Shown piece after piece: positions 1 to 8,504 of a stretch of 36,463 bases of DNA. The notes beneath the pieces were generated by a model. That model saw nothing but the letters and a program-made list of their open reading frames with translations. It had not been told where the DNA came from and searched no databases. Position numbers and translations under genes: made by a program. Position 1 is the stretch's first letter. Every line of letters starts with the position of its first letter. Origin of the DNA: Opitutia bacterium (GTDB lineage: Bacteria; Verrucomicrobiota; Verrucomicrobiia; Opitutales; Seribacteraceae); contig PBSV01000038.1 of assembly GCA_002726435.1 (NCBI GenBank), positions 1 through 36,463 on the forward strand. Reading direction: 5' to 3'.

Positions 1-2
1 CC

Positions 3-251
3 AACCCGTTGGGCTTTTTTGATATGCATGGAAATGTTTGGGAATGGACCGCGGACTGGTATCAGGCGGCTTATCCCACCGGCAACCCGGTGGTGGATCC
101 CACCGGACCGGCTTCGGACTCGTTTCGGGTCAAACGGGGTGGTTCCTGGGGCACCGGTCCGGCGAACCTGCGTTCAGCTCGGCGCCTCGGCAGCGCCCCG
201 AGCTACCGTTACTACGATATCGGCTTACGTGTTGGTTTCCAACAGCAGTAG
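3..251 (+). CDS. C-terminal fragment of an FGE-sulfatase / SUMF1-like (C-type-lectin fold) protein, truncated by left window edge
   Basis: Reading frame open to the left edge; motifs GFFDMHGNVWEWTADWY and RVKRGGSWGTGPANLRSARR...GLRVGF typical of FGE/SUMF1 family C-termini; stop TAG 249-251. Confidence 0.9.
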   Translation, partial: NPLGFFDMHGNVWEWTADWYQAAYPTGNPVVDPTGPASDSFRVKRGGSWGTGPANLRSARRLGSAPSYRYYDIGLRVGFQQQ

Positions 252-449
252 CAAGGGAGTATGTACGGAAGGATGACGGACATGGCGGAAGGGGGAAGGC
301 GGAGCGCGGCGGGCTTGGACCAAAGGGGCGACATCCCAAAAGGGCCATGCTAGGCACGCGGAGCCCCGGCGAAAATTCGCATCCTAATTAAAAAAAATTA
401 TTTCGATTGAGAAGTGGGAAAAGTATCCTTCAAATATAATTTTTTCCAA

Positions 450-475
450 ATCCCCGCCTGCGGGGATACTTTTTT
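450..475 (+). terminator. Rho-independent-like hairpin ATCCCCGC-CT-GCGGGGAT followed by ACTTTTTT
   Basis: Perfect 8-bp stem with 2-nt loop and T-tract, between convergent genes. Confidence 0.6.
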
Positions 476-593
476 AGAGGAGGAATTAAATTCATTTTTA
501 GAGAGCAAGGCAGTGGTTGATATTCGGCAGGAGTTCGCCTAAAGATAAGTGCGGGGCAGTTCCTTCTTGAAAAAGAAAAAGGAGAGCTCTGCG

Positions 594-1841
594 TTACCAG
601 TTGTAACAGCTGATGGCCTCGAGCTCGCGGACAAACATTTGCTTGCCCGACAAGGCGGGGTAGGACCAGGTGGGGGACTGGGAAATCTTCCGTTCTTCTA
701 AAATAATCAATTTTTCCGGGTTTGCATCGATCCGGTAGAGGGTGCCGTCTTCATCGAGGGCAAGAATTTCCTCCCCGTTGGAAACCATGGACATGTACTT
801 TCCGAAGGATTCACTACTGATCCACTTAGTCTCCCCGGTCCGCATGTCGAGGCAGGTCATGCGCTGCTTTCTCAGGTGCAGGTAGCAGTAGTCCCCGATC
901 ACGACCGGGCTGGACATGTAGGCCTCCTGTTTATTTTGCCATTGATCGGACACCAAGAATCCACCGGAATTTTTTCCGAGTCCGACGAGCATGCTTTTTC
1001 CACCGTAACAACTGGTGAACACGGAATTTTCCAGAATTGTGGGGGTGAGAATATTCATTCCGCGGTATGCTTTTACCGGTTTTTTCCAGAGGACTTTTCC
1101 ATCCGGTGGGTTGACCCCGACCAAATCGGTACGGGTCTGCACCACGAGTTGTTCAATTCCTCCCAGAGTCGCAACCGTGGGGGAGGAAAATGCGCAGTTG
1201 TATTTTTCCCCCTTCACGGTGAGGATGCGCCAGATGGATTCTCCGGTCCGCTTGTTCATTTTTACCAGTCCGGTTGCGGCCTGTACATAGAGGTGGTCCC
1301 CGAGGACCATGGGGGAGCAGACAAATCCAAAGGTGGGAAGTGGGGAACCGTACCTTTTCACAAAGTCGACGCTCCATTTTTCTTTGCCGCTCTCCGCATC
1401 CAGACAGACCAGATAATCCCGCATGCCGCAGACATAGAGATTTTCTCCGTCAAAGAGGGGAGTCGAGCGTATCCAACTGCCGTTTTTCCAGGCAAAAAAT
1501 GGAACACTCATTGAACCGGGCCATTGAGTTTCCCATTTTTGGCGTCCGGATGAGCGGTCAAAGGCACGGGCGATTTCATATTCCCCCTTGGTCTCGACTG
1601 TAAACACAAGATTTTTGGAAACCACGGGCCCGGAATATCCCTTGGCAATTTCCCTTGTCCAGGCGAGGTCCAGTTTCTCCCCGGAGATTCCGGATGGCCA
1701 GGGGGAACCATTTCTTACCCAGCCGTCGCGGGTGGGTCCGCGCCACTGAGACCAGTCGAGTTCAGAACCGTAAAGAGAATACCGGCCGGGGAAGCATCCC
1801 AGGAAAATGAGCAGGGCGGGCAGAAGAAATTTTACATTCAT
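594..1841 (-). CDS. PQQ-like beta-propeller repeat protein, exported (signal peptide)
   Basis: WSQWRGPTRDGW start of propeller, repeated DxxSGxxxW blades; likely start ATG at 1841 (MNVKFLLPALLIFLGC) overlapping the upstream stop as ATGA; ORF track start 1874 is probably too long. Confidence 0.85.
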   Translation of the reverse strand: MNVKFLLPALLIFLGCFPGRYSLYGSELDWSQWRGPTRDGWVRNGSPWPSGISGEKLDLAWTREIAKGYSGPVVSKNLVFTVETKGEYEIARAFDRSSGRQKWETQWPGSMSVPFFAWKNGSWIRSTPLFDGENLYVCGMRDYLVCLDAESGKEKWSVDFVKRYGSPLPTFGFVCSPMVLGDHLYVQAATGLVKMNKRTGESIWRILTVKGEKYNCAFSSPTVATLGGIEQLVVQTRTDLVGVNPPDGKVLWKKPVKAYRGMNILTPTILENSVFTSCYGGKSMLVGLGKNSGGFLVSDQWQNKQEAYMSSPVVIGDYCYLHLRKQRMTCLDMRTGETKWISSESFGKYMSMVSNGEEILALDEDGTLYRIDANPEKLIILEERKISQSPTWSYPALSGKQMFVRELEAISCYNW

Positions 1842-2878
1842 GGCTTTTGAAACAGGTAGTGACTGACCCACCACTCCTGGCCCCCGGCAAATCCAAAGGT
1901 CTCGGCGCAGGCGAGAAAAAACATGCGCCAGCGGTGGTAGGTGCGATGGGCCTCGGCGAGGGAGAGGTCTTTTTGAAAGAGGCGAAGAATGGATTCCTTT
2001 TCCCGGTCGATGTTTTCGAGCCAGTGCTCGGAAGTACGGGCGTAGTGCTTGCCGGACCAGCGCCAGCGCTTTTCCAGTTCCAAACTTCCACAGATTCGCA
2101 AAAAGAGTTCGTCCGCGGGCATCGTTCCCCCGCTGAAGAAGTGGGTGGACATCCAGTCGTCCTCCCCGTCGACCTCAAAGGGATAGGAGGTGGAACGGTG
2201 GCAAAAAACATGGGTGAATAATTTTCCGCCCGGGTTGAGCCAGGAATGAATCCGGCGGAAGAGTTCGCGGTGGTTGCGGACATGTTCGAACATTTCCACC
2301 GAGACCAGCCGGTCGTAGGTGGAATCAGTCTCGAAGGCATTGACGTCCTCGGTCAGTACGCTGAGGTTGTCGAGTCCGCGCTTGCGGGCCTCGCCGAGAA
2401 TGTATTCGCGCTGGGAATGGGAATTTGAAACCGAGGTGATGGAGGACCCGGGGAAGTGCTTCGCCATCCATAGGGAGAGGGAGCCCCATCCGCACCCGAG
2501 TTCCAAAATCTTCTGTCCGTCCGCGAGTTGGGCATGTTCGCAGGTCAATTCGAGGGCCCGGTCCTCCGCCTGGTCGAGGGAAATGCCCGGGGAATCATAG
2601 TGACAGCTGCTGTATTTCAGGTTTTTGCCAAGGGCATGGCGGTAGAATTCGGCGGGGACTTCGTAGTGTTGCTCGTTGGCTTTTTCAGTGAGGACCGCCA
2701 TTGGGGAGGCATCGGAATCGAGGAGGTATTTTTCCGCCAGTTCGGCGTTGGCCTCGCAGTCTGCGGTGAGGCACTGGCGGAGTCGTTTTTGACAGAGGTT
2801 GCGAATTCCGGCACGGATTAAAAAGTCCGGGGCCAGTCCGCGCTCGCACATTTCAATTGCAAAGGAAGTCAGGCTCAT
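1838..2878 (-). CDS. SAM-dependent methyltransferase (cyclopropane-fatty-acid-synthase / coclaurine N-methyltransferase-like)
   Basis: ILELGCGWGSLSLWMAK SAM motif, EHYEVPAEFY-like region (NEQHYEVPAEFY), VSVEMFEHVRNH; ATGA overlap with upstream DUF1295 gene. Confidence 0.85.
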   Translation of the reverse strand: MSLTSFAIEMCERGLAPDFLIRAGIRNLCQKRLRQCLTADCEANAELAEKYLLDSDASPMAVLTEKANEQHYEVPAEFYRHALGKNLKYSSCHYDSPGISLDQAEDRALELTCEHAQLADGQKILELGCGWGSLSLWMAKHFPGSSITSVSNSHSQREYILGEARKRGLDNLSVLTEDVNAFETDSTYDRLVSVEMFEHVRNHRELFRRIHSWLNPGGKLFTHVFCHRSTSYPFEVDGEDDWMSTHFFSGGTMPADELFLRICGSLELEKRWRWSGKHYARTSEHWLENIDREKESILRLFQKDLSLAEAHRTYHRWRMFFLACAETFGFAGGQEWWVSHYLFQKP

Positions 2879-3675
2879 GAGGTGGAATCCGGGGATTTGG
2901 GGAACCAGGGAAAAAAGGCGGAGGTCCGCTCAAGGTAGGAGCGGTAGGCATCCCCGGAAGCATCGAGCTTGCGGGCTTCCACGAAGGGAATACCGGTGAT
3001 TTTAGTGAGGAATATATAAAGGAGCACCGGGAGCAGGAGCAACCAAATCCCACCGGCGGAGTTCCACCCAAGTAGAAGGTATCCCATCCAAAGCACCCAC
3101 TCGAAAAAATAATTCGGGTGACGGGAATATTTCCAGAGGCCGGACTCGCACACTTCCCCGCGGGTCCGTCCGGGGGCTTGCTTGAATTGACTGAGTTGCT
3201 TGTCCGCCAGTGTAAGCCCGACAAATCCGGTGATCCATACAATCACGCCGAGATGGTCGAGCAATCCGAGCTCGGATTGATTCCTCGCAAGAATTAAAAA
3301 GGGGGAGGCGAACAGAACGACCCAAAATGCCTGGACTTGAAAAAACAGCAGAAATCCAAGGTTTGCCCGTTCGCCCATATACTCGCGCAAGTATGCATAG
3401 CGGGCATCTTCCGGCTTGCCCCAGCATCTGCGCAGCAGGTGCGTGCCCAACCGGATCGACCAGACCGCAAGCAGTCCCTGAAGCAGGGCAAGACGGCGGG
3501 GGTCGCACTGATCGGACAGGGAGACGAGATAGAACAGACCCAGTATGCCCACCCCGTAGGACCAGAGAACATCAACATAGGAGGTGTTGTTTATCCGCAG
3601 GGCGACCAGCCATCCAATGAGCATCATGACGGAGGCAGCGGCCTGTCCGTATAATAAAAGTTCAATCGTATTCAT
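2875..3675 (-). CDS. DUF1295 family integral membrane protein (steroid 5-alpha-reductase C-terminal-like)
   Basis: Multiple TM segments; YSRHPNYFFEWVLW and GIPFVEARKLD(A)SGDAYRSYLERTSAFFPWFPK motifs characteristic of DUF1295. Confidence 0.9.
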   Translation of the reverse strand: MNTIELLLYGQAAASVMMLIGWLVALRINNTSYVDVLWSYGVGILGLFYLVSLSDQCDPRRLALLQGLLAVWSIRLGTHLLRRCWGKPEDARYAYLREYMGERANLGFLLFFQVQAFWVVLFASPFLILARNQSELGLLDHLGVIVWITGFVGLTLADKQLSQFKQAPGRTRGEVCESGLWKYSRHPNYFFEWVLWMGYLLLGWNSAGGIWLLLLPVLLYIFLTKITGIPFVEARKLDASGDAYRSYLERTSAFFPWFPKSPDSTS

Positions 3676-4201
3676 AGTACTCCGGAGTGGTGCAGAATTG
3701 AAGGTGTAAATAACGGAAGATTATTCCTGCAATTCCCCATTCCACGGCCACCGCGAGTGCGGAGGTCCAGTCCTGGGTGAAGGAGAGAACTTCCAGTTTA
3801 TCCCCTGAATAATATGCGAGGGCTCCCCCCACTGAAAATCCAATGAGGCAGCGCCAGCGGTGATCGAGGAACCACTCGAATACAGGACGGAGCATGAGGC
3901 CGAAATTCAACCACAAAATCAACATCCAGAGAGGAACTCCGAACAGTCCGGGGTAGTCACCAAATGTGATGAATCCAAATTTTACGAGGCAGGCATCCCC
4001 GACCAGACCAATGAACAAGGAGCTTACAATAAAAGGAAACAGAATAAATAAACCCTGGGTATAAATCGAACGCACCGCCACTATCGCCAGTCCAAGAAAT
4101 GGAAGAACCAGGGGGAGGGGACTGAGGGAGGAGAGCACGCAGGCAAACCAGGCGACCTGAAAAATCACAATGTCGAAGAGCATGGACTTGTTGAATTTCA
4201 T
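3662..4201 (-). CDS. DUF2878 family membrane protein
   Basis: FGVPLWMLILWLNFGLMLRPVFEWF...GFSVGGALAYYSGDKL pattern; position in the conserved cluster; ATG at 4201 overlaps upstream stop. Confidence 0.8.
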   Translation of the reverse strand: MKFNKSMLFDIVIFQVAWFACVLSSLSPLPLVLPFLGLAIVAVRSIYTQGLFILFPFIVSSLFIGLVGDACLVKFGFITFGDYPGLFGVPLWMLILWLNFGLMLRPVFEWFLDHRWRCLIGFSVGGALAYYSGDKLEVLSFTQDWTSALAVAVEWGIAGIIFRYLHLQFCTTPEYYEYD

Positions 4202-5466
4202 CCGGGAAAGCCACGGGCGAGCCGGCACTCGGGCTTGGCCAGTAAAAGATGAACATCCCCGGTGTATCCCTCTTCAAATCCGGCCTCGCAGTAACAAAGA
4301 TAATATTCCCACGCCTTGCGGAAGCGCCGGTCATAGCCAAGGGAATCAATTTTTTCCTCGTTCTCCAAAAACCGAACTTTCCACTCCCGCAGGGTACGGG
4401 CGTAGTGGTAACCAAAATCATACAGGCTGGCCGGGCGGAGGTCGGACTTTTCGACCGCGGCGGAGATCATCGCGGAAGCGGAGGGCACACAACTACCGGG
4501 AAAAACCCGGGTGCGGATATAGTCGACTTCTTTGAGGTATCGCTTGTAGCGGTGATCGGGCATGGTAATTCCCTGAATCATTGCCGCCCCGTCGGGGAGA
4601 AGAAGGTCGGAAATTTTGGAGAAATAAACCGGAAGGAATTCATGGCCCACCGCCTCGATCATTTCAATGGATACAATCCGGTCAAATTTTCCCGAGAGTG
4701 CACGGTAATCTTCTTTTACAATTGAAACCTGTCCGGTCCATCCGTTCTTTTCGATCCGTTGGGAAGCATATTCGAACTGGCGGTCGGAAATAGTGGTGGC
4801 GGTAAGGGAGGCACCGGTCCGTTCGGCCAGCCGCTGGGCAAATCCGCCCCATCCACAACCAATTTCGAGTACGCTGTGGTGGGATTTAATTTCAAGTTGA
4901 TCAATGATACGGTCGTACTTTGCAAGGGAAGCCTGTTCCAGGGTATGATTCTCAGATTCAAAAATACCACAGGAATAAGTCATGGTTGGATCGAGCATTA
5001 ATTCGTAGAAGTCGTTTCCGAGGTCGTAGTGCAGGGCGATATTTTTACGGCTCCCCTGCAGGGTGTTTCGTTGAGTCAGGAAATAAGCCGCCAGGGCGGC
5101 TTTATTGAGCAGGGTGGCCCATCCTCCCTCGAGTCCATCCATTACTTTTTGATTGCGAAGAAAGAGGCGGAAAAAACTGACCAAGTCCGGGGTGGACCAG
5201 TCCCCGTCGGCAAAACTATCGGCCACTCCGAGCGAACCCCCGAGGCAGGCCTTGCGAAAAAATGCGGGGTTGGAAATTCGAATTTCTGCGTTGGGTTGTT
5301 CGGTGGAGGGAACTCCCATGGTGATGGTTTGAGCAGGACTTTTCAGGAGTAGGGAGCCGCGGTCAATTTTGCCAAGGTTGGAAACCAGTAGACGCTCGAA
5401 AAATCCGGACTTTCCGGTGGTATCCACCGGGATGGTGGAAACTGGTTCGGAAGCTTGCTTATTCAT
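4198..5466 (-). CDS. Cyclopropane-fatty-acyl-phospholipid synthase family methyltransferase
   Basis: NIALHYDLGNDFYELMLDPTMTYSCGIF, VLEIGCGWGGFAQRLAERTGA, FDRIVSIEMIEAVGHEFLPVYF motifs; likely start ATG 5466 (MNKQASEP). Confidence 0.95.
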   Translation of the reverse strand: MNKQASEPVSTIPVDTTGKSGFFERLLVSNLGKIDRGSLLLKSPAQTITMGVPSTEQPNAEIRISNPAFFRKACLGGSLGVADSFADGDWSTPDLVSFFRLFLRNQKVMDGLEGGWATLLNKAALAAYFLTQRNTLQGSRKNIALHYDLGNDFYELMLDPTMTYSCGIFESENHTLEQASLAKYDRIIDQLEIKSHHSVLEIGCGWGGFAQRLAERTGASLTATTISDRQFEYASQRIEKNGWTGQVSIVKEDYRALSGKFDRIVSIEMIEAVGHEFLPVYFSKISDLLLPDGAAMIQGITMPDHRYKRYLKEVDYIRTRVFPGSCVPSASAMISAAVEKSDLRPASLYDFGYHYARTLREWKVRFLENEEKIDSLGYDRRFRKAWEYYLCYCEAGFEEGYTGDVHLLLAKPECRLARGFPG

Positions 5467-6235
5467 GGCTGGTGGAGGAAGAGGCATGTTTGGGGTGCGG
5501 ATAAAATGGACATCCCTTTAAACGAAGAATCAGGGCGTGCCAGTAGATACCAAATGTGATTCGAAAAGTGAGGAATGGAAAGCGCAGCAGTGACCATCCG
5601 AGATTGAATGAATTGATTGGTTTTTTGCGCAGGTTCAAGTGGGCGGAAAAAAAGATTTCGTTGGCCCGTTTCAGGATCATATCAACCCGGAGTTTTTCGC
5701 CTGGTTTTTTAAAGCGCCAGTCATATTCCACGCCCATGTCGATGAAGGGAGAAACATGAAATTCTTTTTTGAATTCCTGCTTGGTCTGGTTGGAATCACT
5801 GGGATCGGAATCCGACCAGGAAAATGCCTTGGCGTATTTTTCATGCCAGGGTGTATTGGTAATCTCAGCCATCAAGGCAGTGGGTTGGTCACGGCTTTCA
5901 TTCCAGGCATAGTAAAAGGTTACCGGATTGAAGCAGTATCCAAAGGTTCGAAGATGGGTCAAAATGGAAATGGGTCCGGTTACGGGTCTGCCAATTTGTT
6001 TGCTCATTGTCGAGCGAACCGCGTCTTCCAAAGAAGAGACCTCCGGCTTGTGGTAATCGGACCGACGGAAGCAGGAGAGGTTGGATCCAGCAGTTGACCA
6101 TAACCAATGCCCCTGAAAGACCTCGTTTAATTCATCCAGAAATAAATGAGGCATATATAGCCGGTAGCGTAAATGATGAGACTTGGGAGATTTTCGATGA
6201 TGACTGACTTCACCAAAATAGAGCGAACTATTCAT
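5459..6235 (-). CDS. DUF1365 family protein
   Basis: LYFGEVSHHRKSPKSHHLRYRLYMPHLFLDEL; GPISILTHLRTFGYCFNPVTFYYAW; HVSPFIDMGVEYDWRF; start ATG 6235 overlaps upstream stop as ATGA. Confidence 0.95.
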   Translation of the reverse strand: MNSSLYFGEVSHHRKSPKSHHLRYRLYMPHLFLDELNEVFQGHWLWSTAGSNLSCFRRSDYHKPEVSSLEDAVRSTMSKQIGRPVTGPISILTHLRTFGYCFNPVTFYYAWNESRDQPTALMAEITNTPWHEKYAKAFSWSDSDPSDSNQTKQEFKKEFHVSPFIDMGVEYDWRFKKPGEKLRVDMILKRANEIFFSAHLNLRKKPINSFNLGWSLLRFPFLTFRITFGIYWHALILRLKGCPFYPHPKHASSSTSHE

Positions 6236-7470
6236 CCTAATTTTGCCCCGAATGCATCGCATACCCGGAGTCCGCTGGTCAATCCATCCTCATGAAATCC
6301 ATAACCCCAGTATGCCCCGCAGAAAGAGATACCCTGGTTGCGGATAAACCGGCGGTGTCCCTCCTGGGCTTTCCGCCGCCCGAGGTGATAAGTGGGGTGG
6401 GAAAAATGATAGTCAGCATGGTGAAGTTTTGGATCAATGCGTTCCTTTTGATTCAGGCTGACACAGAAGGGTTCCGAGGTGGGCAGGCTCTGTAGAATGT
6501 TCATGTCATAGGTAACCAGGGCCTGGGCACTTTCCTCACGGGGTAAATATGCATTCCAACTTGCCCGGGCGGACCGGCGCCTGGGAAGATGAGAATCGTC
6601 ACGGTGTAAGGAAACCATGTTTTTTTCGTAGGGAAAGGCTTCGAGAAGGGCAACTTCTTCCGCACTTGGGGAATGAAGAAGTTGAAGGGATTGATCGGCA
6701 TGGCAGGCGAGAATGACTTCATCAAAAACTGGTTTTGTCCCGTCCGGAAGAGTAAGTTCGACACCCTGTTCAATTCTTTCGACCTTTTTGACCGGGGTAT
6801 TTAAACACAGTCGATTGCCGAGGATTGGAAGGATTTTTTCGACATAGGTCTTGGATCCACCTTTTACCACCCGCCAAACTGGGCGGTTGTTGGCCTGGAG
6901 CATTTGATGATTGGAAAGAAAATCTGTGACAAATTCCATCGGAAAACTCTGAAATCGACTGGTGGAACAGGACCAAAGGGCGGAACCAAGAGGGAGCAGG
7001 AAATTTTCCTGGAAGCGGGAACCGAATTTCATTCGTTCCACGAATTGCCCAACGGTTTCAGTAGATCTACTGGCCTGGTCCGCGGCTTCATGAAATCGAA
7101 GAATGTCACGGACCATGCCCCAGTGCTTAAAATCTACCAGGTTTTTAAGATGTCCAAATAATCCGACCAAATTTTCGCCATTGTATTCCAAGCCGAGTCG
7201 TTCGGACCGTACGGAAAATCCCATGCGGGTGGGCTGGGAATCGACTCCTAATTGATCAAGTAGAGTGAGAAAGTTGGGGTAGTTTTCACGGTTGAAAACA
7301 ATGAATCCAGTATCGACTTGAAAACTCCCACTATCTCCCTTCGCGGTTACTGTATTTACATGACCACCCGCTTTGCTGCCTGCTTCGAACAGAGTAATTT
7401 CATGGTTTTTACCCAATAAGTAAGCACATACCAAGCCGGATATCCCCGACCCAACAATTGCAATTCTCAC
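6232..7470 (-). CDS. NAD(P)/FAD-dependent oxidoreductase (amine-oxidase-like, COG2907 type)
   Basis: N-terminal dinucleotide fold IAIVGSGISGLVCAYLLGKNHEITLFEAGSKAGGHVNTV; C-terminal GISFCGAYWGYGFHEDGLTSGL. Confidence 0.92.
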   Translation of the reverse strand: MRIAIVGSGISGLVCAYLLGKNHEITLFEAGSKAGGHVNTVTAKGDSGSFQVDTGFIVFNRENYPNFLTLLDQLGVDSQPTRMGFSVRSERLGLEYNGENLVGLFGHLKNLVDFKHWGMVRDILRFHEAADQASRSTETVGQFVERMKFGSRFQENFLLPLGSALWSCSTSRFQSFPMEFVTDFLSNHQMLQANNRPVWRVVKGGSKTYVEKILPILGNRLCLNTPVKKVERIEQGVELTLPDGTKPVFDEVILACHADQSLQLLHSPSAEEVALLEAFPYEKNMVSLHRDDSHLPRRRSARASWNAYLPREESAQALVTYDMNILQSLPTSEPFCVSLNQKERIDPKLHHADYHFSHPTYHLGRRKAQEGHRRFIRNQGISFCGAYWGYGFHEDGLTSGLRVCDAFGAKLG

Positions 7471-7488
7471 GGGGGGGCAGGAACCAAA

Positions 7489-8406
7489 TTAGCTCGGAGG
7501 CTGGGCTTTTTCAATCACCCAAGCGGGAACCGGACGCAAATCACGAACTAATCCAAATACACTCATCAGACGGAGAATGAAATAAGTCAGGTCAAATTCA
7601 CCCTTAAAAAATCCCTGTCGGGCGGAGCCGGGGAAGAAATGATGGTTGTTGTGCCAACCTTCCCCGAATGCAAAGATTGAAACAATCCAATTGTTCCTGC
7701 TTTCATCCTTGGTGTTAAATCTTCTTTTGCCAAACATGTGAGTGAAAGAATTAACCGCAAATGTGGCATGGTAGAGGAAAATCGTGGGCACGAGAAATCC
7801 CCAAATCAACATTTGCATATTCGATAACCCCGTGAGGGAATAAAACCAGGAAATTTCAGGGGCAAAATAACACGCGAGTGCAAGCAACAGAACAGGTATC
7901 CAATCAAAACGGTTGAGAAAGCGTAATTCCTTGATTTTTAACCAGTCGGGAATTTCCTTCAGGAAAGTGGGCACCGCATAATCGGTCATGAACCAAAGGG
8001 TATGACTCCAGAAAAAGCTTTTCGAGTGAGGAGAGTGCACATCCTCCTCGGTGTCAGAGTGTCTGTGATGTCGTCGATGATGGGCGGCCCACCAGAGGGG
8101 TCCTCGTTGTCCGGAACTGCATGCGATAAAAGCACCGATAAACTGAACAATCCGGGAAGTTTTAAAGGACCGGTGAGAAAAATAGCGGTGATAAAATGCG
8201 GTGATCGAAAACATTCGAATGCTGTAGGAAATCAACGCAACAGCCAGACACCACAATGTAAATGGGTAAAAAAAGGCTAGTAATGTGAACAAATGGATCA
8301 ATACATAGGGCAAACACCTAAACCACTCAACACGACCTTCAGAACCCTTGGGACTTTCGAAGGTTTCGGGAGGTGGTAGTACCCATTTAGAGATAGAAAA
8401 AGACAT
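7489..8406 (-). CDS. Acyl-lipid/acyl-CoA delta-9-type fatty acid desaturase
   Basis: Three histidine boxes HRYFSH, HHRRHH, HNNHH; likely start ATG at 8406 (MSFSISKW), the ORF track extends to a TTG at 8448. Confidence 0.92.
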   Translation of the reverse strand: MSFSISKWVLPPPETFESPKGSEGRVEWFRCLPYVLIHLFTLLAFFYPFTLWCLAVALISYSIRMFSITAFYHRYFSHRSFKTSRIVQFIGAFIACSSGQRGPLWWAAHHRRHHRHSDTEEDVHSPHSKSFFWSHTLWFMTDYAVPTFLKEIPDWLKIKELRFLNRFDWIPVLLLALACYFAPEISWFYSLTGLSNMQMLIWGFLVPTIFLYHATFAVNSFTHMFGKRRFNTKDESRNNWIVSIFAFGEGWHNNHHFFPGSARQGFFKGEFDLTYFILRLMSVFGLVRDLRPVPAWVIEKAQPPS

Positions 8407-8504
8407 ATCGACAGAATGTTTTTCTAAGATGAATGTCTTAGAATACAATTATTGCTACCACATAAAGCTGATTTTTCAAGCAAACCAGCTAATTTGGCTC
8501 AAAA

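Noticed and set aside
876-1514. 212-aa plus-strand ORF antisense to the PQQ propeller gene
   Set aside because: Shadow ORF; no family motifs, while the minus-strand frame has clear propeller repeats.
1762-2340. 192-aa minus-strand ORF overlapping the methyltransferase
   Set aside because: Low-complexity Pro/Ser/Thr-rich out-of-frame translation of a well-supported CDS.
8407-8448. N-terminal extension of the desaturase (MYSKTFILEKHSVD)
   Set aside because: Begins at TTG and contains a palindrome more likely to be leader sequence; ATG 8406 preferred.
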